Below are positions 28,054-35,728 of a stretch of 64,000 nucleotides of DNA, piece after piece (within the stretch, counting starts at the first letter, position 1; every line of letters begins with the position of its first letter). Made by a program: the position numbers and the translations under genes. The notes below the pieces were generated by a model. That model was not told the origin of the DNA. It ran no database searches and saw nothing but the letters and a program-made list of their open reading frames with translations. The stretch lies in NCBI GenBank assembly GCA_963758365.1, contig CAVWVB010000001.1, positions 3,348,001-3,412,000 on the forward strand. Reading direction: 5' to 3'. The stretch comes from Dokdonella_A sp963758365 (GTDB lineage: Bacteria > Pseudomonadota > Gammaproteobacteria > Xanthomonadales > Rhodanobacteraceae).

Positions 28054-30003
28054 TCAGCGCAGGCGTGTCGCCGCGATCACGACCGTCGTGGTTTCGCGGG
28101 TGCGCACGCTGATCGCGCGGCGTCCGTCGCGGTCGACCGACCACGGCAGCGGCAGGTTGTCGGCGATGATCTGGACGACGTGCTCGCCGGCTGCGACCGG
28201 TGCGAATTCGAAGCGCCCGCGCGGATCGGTGCGCGTCGAGTAGCGGCCGTCGAGGAGCACGGTGACATTCGCCGCGGCCGCTTCGTCCGCATCCTGCACG
28301 CCGTTGTCGTTGGCGTCGAGGAACAGACGGCCGGCGATCGCGCCCGCGGGAGCGCCGCGCGCGCCGCCGATCGGCGCGCTCGCGGTTCCCGCGCGGACTT
28401 CGTAGCGAAGTGTCAGGAACACCGCACGATTGCGCTGCACGGTCGACTCTGGCGGCGGGATCAGCGAGGTCGCGAACAGATCCGGATTCTCGTTGCGGTT
28501 GTCGAAGTAGGTGGCTGCGAGCGACCAGTGCCGGCCGAGTTGCGCGGTGGCGCCGATATTGGCGCCCACCGAATTCGCGCTGCCCGTATGGTCGATGCTG
28601 AGACTGCCGTCCCAGGAAAAGTTGCCGAACAGATCGCCGCCGCCCGCGAGCGAGCCGCCCGCATGCGTGCGGCGCGTGCCGTCGATGGTCTCGCGTCCCG
28701 CGAACGCGGTCGTGGTCAGGCGCATGCCGACCGGGGTGTTCCAGGTCTGGCTCACGCTCAGGCGGTCGTAGCGGTCGTTATCGCCGGCACTGGAATCGAG
28801 TTGCACGCGACCCGCACCCAGCGCATTGAGTTTCTCGGCGAACAGGTAGCCACTGCGCGCATCGGTCGTGGCGTCGCGCCAGGTCAGGCTCGCGCCGACG
28901 CCGAGATCGCGACTGATCTGGTAGCGCGCACTGCCGGTATACAGGCGCCCGGCGATGCCGTTGCCCGAAATCGACTGCACGCTGTCGATGCCGCCATCGA
29001 ACAGCCAGCGCCGGCTCTGGTAGCTGCCGCGGTAATAGGCGCCTTCGAGATCGCTGCTGACCGGGCTGTAACCCCAGCTCAAGCCGGGATCGAAACGGAA
29101 CACGCCGTAATGATGGGTGATGCGGCCGTCGCGGGTGACCCCGTCGAGCCACGCGCCGGTCGCCGCGCCGGCGCCGGTGTCGATGTCGCTCTGCAGCAGG
29201 TTCGCCTGCAGGCGCGTCGCGTCGCCCTGCCAGGCCGCGGTCGCGTAGAACGACTGCGCGCTGACCGGGCCGCCGGTTGCGGTCGCGCCGTCGAAGCGCG
29301 TGACCGCATCGACCGCGTTCGCGTCGACCGCCTGGACGCCGGCCTGCCACTGCGAGGACAGGTTCCATTGCGCCCCGGCGCTGACCAGCGAGCCGCCGAG
29401 ACCGTCGAAGCCGTTCATGCGCAGGCCATCGAAGATGCCGGGTTCGCCCGCCGCGGCCTGCAGTTGCAGCTGGCCGTCGCGGATCCATTCGCTGGTCGCT
29501 CCGGCGATCGGGAATGTCGGCAGGTAGAAGCGGTACTGGCTGCGCGCGAGATCGATCGACGGCGTATACAGCGTGCCGACGCCATTGTTCGCGAACCAGC
29601 CGCCATCGAACGGCATGCCGCGCTGGATGATCGAGATCGCGCCGCCGCCCGGTTCGTTGCGCAGCACGCCGTCGATCGACAGCGCGCCGAAGTTCATGGT
29701 ATCGAGCTGGGCGCCGAACGCGAGGCCGTTCTCGCGCTGGAACGGACCGTCGCCGCTGGCCACGCTCGCGATCGCCTCGATGCGGAACGCGCGCGGCAGG
29801 CCGCTCGCGTCGTCCTCGGCGCCGTCGTCGGCGACGATCAGCGGCGCGAGCGCGCCGCCATCGATGAGGCGATCGACATACGCGGAAGCATCGGCATCGC
29901 CCGCTGCATCGTTCGGAACTGGCGGTGTGGTCTGCGCCAGGAGCGCGCGAGCCATGCCCAGGCCCGCGATGCAGGCGCCGATCGCGAGCGTGGACCGTTT
30001 CAC
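28054..30003 (-). CDS. Outer-membrane beta-barrel-like protein of the fimbrial-type operon (usher position)
   Basis: A 649-residue exported protein (signal peptide ACIAGLGMARALLAQ). Residues about 60-540 look like a transmembrane beta-barrel: repeating amphipathic strands such as GRVQLDSSAGDN, NTPVGMRLTTTAFAG and GRHWSLAATYFDN. Residues about 550-649 form a transthyretin-like or SdrD-B-like domain with the calcium-type DANDNGVQDADE motif and DPRGRFEFAPV. It is the last gene of an operon with a PapD-like chaperone and fimbrial-like subunits, where an usher is expected, but at 649 residues it is shorter than PapC/FimD ushers (about 800-850) and I recognise none of their signatures. Its GTG start overlaps the chaperone stop (GTGA). 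It may be a divergent or alternative secretion pore. Confidence 0.8.
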   Translation of the reverse strand: MKRSTLAIGACIAGLGMARALLAQTTPPVPNDAAGDADASAYVDRLIDGGALAPLIVADDGAEDDASGLPRAFRIEAIASVASGDGPFQRENGLAFGAQLDTMNFGALSIDGVLRNEPGGGAISIIQRGMPFDGGWFANNGVGTLYTPSIDLARSQYRFYLPTFPIAGATSEWIRDGQLQLQAAAGEPGIFDGLRMNGFDGLGGSLVSAGAQWNLSSQWQAGVQAVDANAVDAVTRFDGATATGGPVSAQSFYATAAWQGDATRLQANLLQSDIDTGAGAATGAWLDGVTRDGRITHHYGVFRFDPGLSWGYSPVSSDLEGAYYRGSYQSRRWLFDGGIDSVQSISGNGIAGRLYTGSARYQISRDLGVGASLTWRDATTDARSGYLFAEKLNALGAGRVQLDSSAGDNDRYDRLSVSQTWNTPVGMRLTTTAFAGRETIDGTRRTHAGGSLAGGGDLFGNFSWDGSLSIDHTGSANSVGANIGATAQLGRHWSLAATYFDNRNENPDLFATSLIPPPESTVQRNRAVFLTLRYEVRAGTASAPIGGARGAPAGAIAGRLFLDANDNGVQDADEAAAANVTVLLDGRYSTRTDPRGRFEFAPVAAGEHVVQIIADNLPLPWSVDRDGRRAISVRTRETTTVVIAATRLR

Positions 30004-30806
30004 GGCTCGAAGCGGTGCTCGAACGGAGTGGTCTGGTCAGCCCACTCGAGCTTGCCGCTGATCGACACCGGCCACACCGGTTGCGGTGCCGGTGCGTCGC
30101 CTTCGTGATCGACCACGAGCGCGATGTCGCGGGTTTCACCGGGCAGGATCGGCAGCGCGTTCGGTGCGAAGTCGAGATGCTTGCCGCTCGCATCGGTTCC
30201 GGACAGGAAGCCGCCGAGACGCGTGTGCGCGTCGCCGGCGTTGTGCACCTGCACGACCGCGGTGGCGACGCCGCGGATCTCGGCGACGCGGCTGCCGACG
30301 ACTTCGATGCGCGGGGTCGGATCGCCGATCCCGACATAGACGATCACGGCGAGGCGCGCGCTGATCGGAAAGTCGACGCCGGAAGGCGTCTTCGCGATCT
30401 GTTCCTCGCCTTCGACGAGCAGCGCGAAACGGCATTCCTGGCGCGGCGCATCGGCCGGCGGATCGATCTCGAAGCGGAAGCGGTATTTTCCGCGCGACGG
30501 CACTTCGATCTGGCGGCGCTCGATGGCGACCCATGGCCGGCAGCTGCCGGGCAGCAGCGCATCGGAGATCGCGACGCCGGCGTTCGCGTCCAGGGTCCAG
30601 TCCGCGGTTCGTACCGAATATTTCCCCGACGTCGCCGCCGCGTTGGTGATTTCGACGACCGCGCGTAGCGGCGTTCCGGCCTTGCCCTCGAGCTCGAAGC
30701 GCGGCGGCGACGCGATCGCCGCGAAATCGCCCGCGTGCAGCGGTGCCGCGAACAGCGAAGACACGGCGAGGGCGAACAGGAAGCAGGCGTTGCGAGGCAG
30801 GTTCAT
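30000..30806 (-). CDS. Periplasmic PapD-like pilus chaperone (divergent)
   Basis: A 268-residue exported protein with signal peptide CFLFALAVSSLFAAPLHAG. The mature N-terminus (IASPPRFELEGKAGTPLRAV, then VEITNA and GKYSVRTADW) follows the first beta-sandwich of pilus chaperones, and the second half (RIEVVGSRVAEIRGVATAVV) fits a second Ig-like domain. It would hold fimbrial subunits by strand complementation before passing them to the outer membrane. Two cysteines (SCRPW and QECRF) may form a disulfide. It is followed with a 4-base overlap by the barrel protein and preceded by the small secreted protein. Confidence 0.75.
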   Translation of the reverse strand: MNLPRNACFLFALAVSSLFAAPLHAGDFAAIASPPRFELEGKAGTPLRAVVEITNAAATSGKYSVRTADWTLDANAGVAISDALLPGSCRPWVAIERRQIEVPSRGKYRFRFEIDPPADAPRQECRFALLVEGEEQIAKTPSGVDFPISARLAVIVYVGIGDPTPRIEVVGSRVAEIRGVATAVVQVHNAGDAHTRLGGFLSGTDASGKHLDFAPNALPILPGETRDIALVVDHEGDAPAPQPVWPVSISGKLEWADQTTPFEHRFEP

Positions 30807-30809
30807 CGA

Positions 30810-31268
30810 TTACTCCACGTCGATCTCGAAATGGAACTCGAGGCGCTGCGCGGCGGCGAGGCGGCGGCCATCGGTGTGTACGCGCACCTGGATCGTGTCC
30901 TCGAGCATCGGCTGGCTGATCACGCCTGCATAGACGAGTCCGCGATCGCCCGACACGAGCGACCCCGCCAGCATGCGTCCCTGCGTGGTCCAGTCGACGC
31001 TGACCGGCGCGCTCGGCTGCGGCGGCAGCACCATATAGATGCGCGCGCTGCGGTTGACCCAGCGCGACGTGTCCAGGCGCAGGGTGACGGTTGCCGCGCC
31101 ATCGACGATGTCGCCGCCGCTGCGGCTCGGTCCCGTGGTGCGCCAGCGCATCTTTGTCTGCGCCTGCCCCGGCAGGCTCGCCGAATCGTCGACGCGAAAG
31201 GTCGCCGCACTCGCGAGGGATGCCGCGAGCAGCAGGGATGCGAGAAGGCAGGCGCGCGTGAGGGTCAT
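30810..31268 (-). CDS. Small secreted protein of the fimbrial-like operon
   Basis: A 152-residue exported protein (signal peptide TRACLLASLLLAASLASA) whose mature part is predicted beta-rich: ATVTLRLDTSRWVNRSARIY, QGRMLAGSLV and the C-terminal strand RLEFHFEIDVE. It has no cysteines beyond the signal. The position between the subunit and chaperone genes suggests a minor subunit or a second assembly factor. Its ATG overlaps the preceding stop (ATGA), showing tight coupling with the subunit gene. Confidence 0.7.
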   Translation of the reverse strand: MTLTRACLLASLLLAASLASAATFRVDDSASLPGQAQTKMRWRTTGPSRSGGDIVDGAATVTLRLDTSRWVNRSARIYMVLPPQPSAPVSVDWTTQGRMLAGSLVSGDRGLVYAGVISQPMLEDTIQVRVHTDGRRLAAAQRLEFHFEIDVE

Positions 31269-31927
31269 GGCAGACTCAGCGTGTAGGTCGCGCGGCCGGT
31301 GTAGACGCCCGCGGCAACCAGGTTCGTGTTCTTGTACGAGAACGTGAGGCAATCCTCGACCCAGGTGTTCGCGGCGATCGTCGCGAGCGTGACCGTGCCG
31401 CCGAACGTGCCTGCGGCGATGTCCGGATTGGTGTTGCCGTTCGCGGTGCTGGTCCAGTAGATCTGCGAGAACGGAATCGTCGTTCCGCCGCTCGCGGTGA
31501 GATTGGTCGGCGTCGATACGGTGAGTACCGCTGCGCCATTGCCGCTGCCGGGGCGCGCCCAGCCGCCGACATAGACCTGGTTGGGCGGATTGCACACCGC
31601 GTAGCCGTCGTAGAAGCTGTTGGCGGCCGTGCTGTTGCTGGTCATGCCCTGGGCGACGCCGTTGCCGAGCGCGGCCGGCGCGACGCTGACCGAGACCAGG
31701 TTGATCGTCGCGTTGTTGGCCGGGGTGCCACCCTGGTTGTAGTTGCCGCCCGTGTACGAACCGTTGCCGACCTGCAGATAGATCGTGCGTGCACCGGGCG
31801 TCATGGTCAGGATCCACGCCTGCGCCGCGGGCGCGGCGAGCAGCAGGCACAGCGCCACGATGCTGCGCGTGCAACTTCGTGCGGGCGCAGCGGCGGGTAC
31901 GGGGTTTCGTCTGGGCGAGCGCTTCAC
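31265..31927 (-). CDS. Fimbrial-subunit-like secreted protein
   Basis: A 220-residue exported protein starting at GTG with signal peptide (SIVALCLLLAAPAAQA). The mature protein is rich in Asn, Thr, Gly and Ala (SYTGGNYNQGGTPANN, ANNATINLVSVSVAPAALG) and ends with the strand AGVYTGRATYTLSLP, like the first gene of the operon, which ends AGRVTYTAAMP. Two cysteines (VCNPP and EDCLTF) may pair. These features fit a spore-coat-U/fimbrial-type beta-sandwich subunit, though the family assignment is by appearance only. Confidence 0.7.
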   Translation of the reverse strand: MKRSPRRNPVPAAAPARSCTRSIVALCLLLAAPAAQAWILTMTPGARTIYLQVGNGSYTGGNYNQGGTPANNATINLVSVSVAPAALGNGVAQGMTSNSTAANSFYDGYAVCNPPNQVYVGGWARPGSGNGAAVLTVSTPTNLTASGGTTIPFSQIYWTSTANGNTNPDIAAGTFGGTVTLATIAANTWVEDCLTFSYKNTNLVAAGVYTGRATYTLSLP

Positions 31928-32049
31928 GGTTCGTGCCTTTCGAGTGCGGCGGAAATCGCGTGCGGCAACGATAACGCGCGTTGCCGCCTGCCTGCTGCGA
32001 CGTGCTGCACCGGCCCACGCCGGCGCAGCCTGTCGCCGTGACGCGCCGA

Positions 32050-32673
32050 TCAGGGCATCGCTGCCGTGTAGGTAACGCGGCCAGCGTTGGTATTGACGCC
32101 GCCGTACGTGCCCGGCGGGACCACCGCCTGGTTCTTGTACGTATAGGTCCACTTCGCGTCGAGGTTGGTGACCTTGGTACCGATGTTCGGCGTCAGGGTC
32201 GTCGACGTGGTTGCGCCGTCGGCCAGCGCGGGCGCGGGCAGAGGGGTCGCCGAGGTGTTGGCGGCGACCGCGGTCGCGATCTGCGCATAGGAAATCGTGT
32301 CGCCGCTGCCGTTGCTGAGCGGGCCGGTGGTGGTCGAGCTGAACGTGATCGCGCCGTTGTTGCCGATCACGCGCGCGGTCACCGTGCCGTTGCCGAGGTC
32401 GCCGCTTCCGGCGCTCGCGTTGACTGCGGTGCCGTTGCCAATGCTCGCGGCCGGGACCGCGAAGCTGATCAGGTCGACGGTCGTATTGCTGGCCATGTCC
32501 GTGCCGGTGCCGACGCGGATGTAGAGGATCTTCGGGATCGTGATCTGGAAGTCGAGGCGGGCGGTCGCGTTGAGCGCGCCGGCGCCGGTCTGGAAGTTCG
32601 ATTCGGCATGCGCGGCAGTAGCGAACAGGCCGAGGATGGCGAGCGCGAGCGCGCCGCGAGTGATGGTCTTCAT
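32050..32673 (-). CDS. Fimbrial-subunit-like secreted protein, first gene of operon
   Basis: A 207-residue exported protein with signal peptide MKTITRGALALAILGLFATAAHA. The cysteine-free mature part contains DFQITIPKILYIRVGTG, a long Thr/Asn/Gly/Ser stretch and a final strand GRVTYTAAMP. The absence of cysteines and the low-complexity Thr/Ser regions resemble CS1- or SCPU-like surface subunits. It is probably the major subunit since it is promoter-proximal and separated from the next gene by 122 bases. It shares its C-terminal pattern with the gene at 31265. Confidence 0.72.
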   Translation of the reverse strand: MKTITRGALALAILGLFATAAHAESNFQTGAGALNATARLDFQITIPKILYIRVGTGTDMASNTTVDLISFAVPAASIGNGTAVNASAGSGDLGNGTVTARVIGNNGAITFSSTTTGPLSNGSGDTISYAQIATAVAANTSATPLPAPALADGATTSTTLTPNIGTKVTNLDAKWTYTYKNQAVVPPGTYGGVNTNAGRVTYTAAMP

Positions 32674-33062
32674 TGCGTCAGTACCCTTGTGCAAGTGTCC
32701 ATGTGGACGGAGTACCCGCATCAGGCGAAATCGAAGCCGAGGCGTCGTCGACAAGCGCAGGCGAGACGTATGAGCAAGCGGCGTGCCAACCGGCAAGACG
32801 ACGCCTGCATGCGGTTTTTCATACGAAGGCTGTCGATTTGTGACGCAGTAGGCGAAACGCGAGCGTGCGCGGGCTTGCCAAACCGCGCGAAAGCGCAGTG
32901 GCGTCGCCGCGCGCGCGTGCCGCGCATCGTTCGATCTGGACGCACGCGGGCTCGCAGCGTATCGTCGTGTCAAGAAGGCTTTACAGGGGAGCGCGATGTC
33001 CGGTGTATTCGCTTGCGTCGCGGCGACGTGTGCTCGCGCGTCGCCAGCGGAGTAACGGGCCG
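32674..33062. other. Divergent regulatory gap with a 19-codon leader ORF
   Basis: This 389-bp gap lies between the fimbrial-like operon and the HTH-hydrolase operon. It should hold both promoters, but I see no clear -35/-10 pair. A small ORF at 32996-33055 (MSGVFACVAATCARASPAE) has a good ribosome site (AGGGGAG, 5 bases before ATG) and stops 7 bases before the GTG of the HTH gene, so it could be a leader peptide controlling it. The stretch around 32880-32950 is unremarkable. Confidence 0.4.
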
Positions 33063-33269
33063 GTGAAGAACCACGTGCGCCAGCTGCGTGGCGGCCACGG
33101 CTGGTCGCAGGCCGACCTCGCGGCGCGGCTGGACGTTTCACGCCAGACCGTGAACGCGATCGAGAGCGGAAAGCACCTTCCGGGTCTGCCGCTTGCGTTC
33201 CGCATCGCGCGGCTGTTCGGCGCTCCGATCGAGGCGATCTTCGTGCCGGTCAGCGGCCGCAGGCGATGA
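33063..33269 (+). CDS. Small XRE-family helix-turn-helix regulator
   Basis: A 68-residue DNA-binding protein made of a single HTH_3 domain: VRQLRGGHGWSQADLAARLD, then VSRQTVNAIESGKHLPG and AFRIARLFGAPIEAIF. This is the compact YgzD-like type, often encoded next to membrane proteins and repressing its own operon. The GTG start at 33063 fits the conserved N-terminus; GGAG lies 9 bases upstream. Its stop overlaps the ATG of the hydrolase gene (ATGA), so both are translated together and the regulator likely controls the hydrolase and perhaps the ABC genes further on. Confidence 0.88.
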   Translation: MKNHVRQLRGGHGWSQADLAARLDVSRQTVNAIESGKHLPGLPLAFRIARLFGAPIEAIFVPVSGRRR

Positions 33270-34798
33270 CCCGGCGCGTGGCCAGGGCGCTGCTCGCGTC
33301 GCTCTTGCTCGGCCTTGCGGCGTACCTGGCCCTGCGCAGCGGCGACCACGCACACGTCGCGCCCGCGCCGGTCGCGATCCGCGCGACTACCGACGGGTTC
33401 ACCTGGGGCAGCCTGCGCTTCCGGCGCTGCGAACTGCCGCAGCCGCGCTCGGCCGCGACCACGGCCGCGTTCTGCGCGCCGTTCCAGGTGCCGGAGAACT
33501 GGGACGCACCGGCACCGGGCAGGCGCATCGACCTGCGCCTCGCGTTGATTCCGAGCGATGCGGAACTGGCCGCTGGCGATCTCGTCGTGCTGCTCGCGGG
33601 CGGACCGGGTCAGTCGGCGATCGACAGCTGGCCACGCGTCGCGGCCGCGTTCGCCCCGCTGCTTCGGCATCGTCACGTGCTGCTGCTCGACCAGCGCGGC
33701 ACCGGCGGCTCGAACAAGCTCGCCTGCGCGCTCGAGGACGACCCGCTCGACCAGTCGTTCGATCTCCGGCGCATCCGCGAGCGCACCGGCGACTGCCTCG
33801 CCGAAGTCCGTGCGCATGCCGACCCGCGCTACTACACCACTAGCATGAGTCTGCGCGATCTCGAAGCGGTCCGGCAGGCGCTCGGATCACCGCCGCTCGA
33901 CCTGGTCGGCGTTTCCTACGGAACGCGCGTCGCCCAGCAGTATCTGCGTCGCTACCCGGGCGCGGTGCGCAGCGTCGTGCTCGACAGCGCGGTGCCGAAC
34001 ACGCAGGCGGTGGGTTCGGAATTCGCGAGCAACCTCGACGCGTCGCTGCGCGCGCAGTTCGCGCAGTGCACGCGCACGCCTTCCTGCGCGGCCGCGTTCG
34101 GCGATCCCTGGGTCAGCCTGCATCGCCTCGCCGAGCGGCTGCAGGCCGCGCCGCAGCAGATCGCCTATCGTGATCCGGTCGACAACACGCGCAAGAGTGC
34201 GCGTGTGGACCGCTATGCACTCGCAATGCTCGCGCGCATGTACGCCTACACGCCCGAAACCGCGGCGTTGCTGCCGCTGTCGATCGCACAGGCGCTGCAC
34301 GGCGATGCGGTACCGCTGATCAGCCAGGTCGCGTTGCTGGGCGGTGAACTCGAGGGACTCGCCGACAACGCGCTGCAGCTCTCGGTGCTGTGTGCCGAGG
34401 ACGCCGATCGCCTCGAGCCTCGCGCGGCCGATGCCGAATCGCTGCTCGGCAACGACCTCGTGCAGGCGCTGCAGGCGCAATGCGCGATCTGGCCGCATGC
34501 GACGCGCCCGCCCGGCTTCAACGAGCCGGCGACCGGCGCGACGCCGGTGCTGCTGCTGGCCGGCGAGTACGACCCGGTCACGCCGCCGCGCTACGCACGC
34601 CAGATCGCGAGTCACCTTGCCAACGCGCGCGTGCTCGTGGCCAAGGGGCAGGGCCATGCGGTCATGGGCCGCGGTTGCTTTCCGAAGCTCGTCGCCGACT
34701 TTGTCGGGACCCTCGCCACCGCGAACCTCGATGCGGGCTGCATCGCCGACTTCGCGGCAATCCCCGCGTTCATCGATTTCAATGGGGCCGCACCGTGA
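33266..34798 (+). CDS. Exported alpha/beta hydrolase (TAP/proline-iminopeptidase-like)
   Basis: A 510-residue alpha/beta hydrolase with an N-terminal membrane or signal segment (ALLASLLLGLAAYLAL). The oxyanion region LLAGGPGQSAID is near residue 112, the nucleophile elbow GVSYGTR (Ser about 217), the acid in LLLAGEYDPVTPP (Asp about 438) and the His in KGQGHAV (about 463). The C-terminal block belongs to the TAP-like (tripeptidyl-aminopeptidase) family, which cleaves short peptides outside the cytoplasm. Two-domain size and cap insertion are as expected. It is coupled to the upstream HTH gene and to a small ORF downstream. Confidence 0.88.
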   Translation: MTRRVARALLASLLLGLAAYLALRSGDHAHVAPAPVAIRATTDGFTWGSLRFRRCELPQPRSAATTAAFCAPFQVPENWDAPAPGRRIDLRLALIPSDAELAAGDLVVLLAGGPGQSAIDSWPRVAAAFAPLLRHRHVLLLDQRGTGGSNKLACALEDDPLDQSFDLRRIRERTGDCLAEVRAHADPRYYTTSMSLRDLEAVRQALGSPPLDLVGVSYGTRVAQQYLRRYPGAVRSVVLDSAVPNTQAVGSEFASNLDASLRAQFAQCTRTPSCAAAFGDPWVSLHRLAERLQAAPQQIAYRDPVDNTRKSARVDRYALAMLARMYAYTPETAALLPLSIAQALHGDAVPLISQVALLGGELEGLADNALQLSVLCAEDADRLEPRAADAESLLGNDLVQALQAQCAIWPHATRPPGFNEPATGATPVLLLAGEYDPVTPPRYARQIASHLANARVLVAKGQGHAVMGRGCFPKLVADFVGTLATANLDAGCIADFAAIPAFIDFNGAAP

Positions 34799-34917
34799 AC
34801 ACGACGACGCTCGATCCGTGTGCTGCCCGCGGCACCGCGCGCAGGGGATGGCGCGTCGCGCGGCCGCAACCGCGGCAGGTTGTGGCGGACCGGCCTTCCA
34901 TGGCTACCGCGCGATGA
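34795..34917 (+). CDS. 40-codon bridging ORF between hydrolase and NatA-like gene
   Basis: A GTG overlapping the hydrolase stop (GTGA, 34795-34798) opens a frame that ends with TGA overlapping the next gene's ATG (ATGA, 34914-34917). The 40-residue product is basic (it includes TARRGWRVARPQPRQ) and has no recognised domain. It may be a ribosome-coupling bridge rather than a functional protein, since the NatA-like ATG lacks a ribosome site of its own. A similar bridge occurs at 35645. Confidence 0.35.
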   Translation: MNTTTLDPCAARGTARRGWRVARPQPRQVVADRPSMATAR

Positions 34918-35648
34918 TCGAGGTCAGCGACCTGCGCAAGGCGTTCGGGGCGGTCAAGGCCGTCGACGGCATCTCGTTCAGCGCGGCCGACGGCCACATC
35001 ACCGGTCTGCTCGGTCCCAACGGGGCGGGCAAGACCACGACCCTGCGCATGCTCTACACGCTGATGAAGCCCGACGGCGGCAGCGTGCGTGTCGATGGTA
35101 TCGACGCGGCCGCGGATCCGATCGCGGTGCGCCGGCGTCTCGGCGTGCTGCCCGATGCACGAGGGCTCTACAAGCGCCTGAGCGCACGCGAGAACATCGA
35201 GTATTTCGCGCGCCTGCAGGGCCTCGACGCGGCGACGCGGCGGCAGCGCATCGATACGCTGATTGCCGCGCTCGAGATGGCCGACATCGCCGCGCGCCGC
35301 ACCGAGGGCTTCTCCCAGGGGCAGCGCGTGAAGACCGCGATCGCGCGCGCGCTGGTCCACGATCCGCGCAACGTGATCCTCGACGAACCGACCAACGGCC
35401 TCGATGTGATGGCGACCCGCGCGATGCGCGCGTTCATGCGCAAGCTCAGGGACGAGGGCCGCTGCGTGCTGTTCTCGAGCCACATCATGCAGGAGGTCGG
35501 CGCGCTCTGCGATCGCATCGTCGTGATCGCGCGGGGTCGCGTCGTCGCCGATGCCGCGCCGGACGAGTTGCGCGCGCGAACCGGCGCGGACAGTCTCGAA
35601 GAGGCGTTCGTGCGCATCATCGGCTCCAGCGAGGGACTCGCGGCATGA
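34914..35648 (+). CDS. ABC transporter ATP-binding protein (NatA-like)
   Basis: A 244-residue ABC ATPase. Walker A GPNGAGKTTTLRML is near residue 39, the signature is FSQGQRVKTAIARAL (SQGQ in place of SGGQ, near residue 134), Walker B VILDEPTNGLDV near residue 157 and the switch His in LFSSHIMQEV near residue 190. Gene order and the partner permease point to the NatAB class (sodium exporters in Bacillus), although substrates in Proteobacteria are untested. No ribosome site is clear; translation may be coupled to the bridging ORF before it. Confidence 0.9.
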   Translation: MIEVSDLRKAFGAVKAVDGISFSAADGHITGLLGPNGAGKTTTLRMLYTLMKPDGGSVRVDGIDAAADPIAVRRRLGVLPDARGLYKRLSARENIEYFARLQGLDAATRRQRIDTLIAALEMADIAARRTEGFSQGQRVKTAIARALVHDPRNVILDEPTNGLDVMATRAMRAFMRKLRDEGRCVLFSSHIMQEVGALCDRIVVIARGRVVADAAPDELRARTGADSLEEAFVRIIGSSEGLAA

Positions 35649-35728
35649 GCGGTGCACGCGTGGTTTCCGGGAGCAGGCCAGCGAGCGCGCGCACAATCGC
35701 ATTCCCGCGGCCGGGGCGCGCGGCATGA
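35645..35728 (+). CDS. 27-codon bridging ORF between NatA- and NatB-like genes
   Basis: An ATG overlapping the NatA-like stop (ATGA, 35645-35648) opens a frame that ends with TGA overlapping the NatB-like ATG (ATGA, 35725-35728). The 27-residue product starts MSGARVVSGSRP and is basic. As with the ORF at 34795, the exact overlap at both ends suggests translational coupling; a conserved protein function is doubtful. Confidence 0.35.
   Translation: MSGARVVSGSRPASARTIAFPRPGRAA

Noticed and set aside
27019..30108. 1029-codon plus-strand ORF across the reductase and the barrel gene
   Set aside because: It runs out of frame through one real gene and antisense through another; its composition is non-protein-like.
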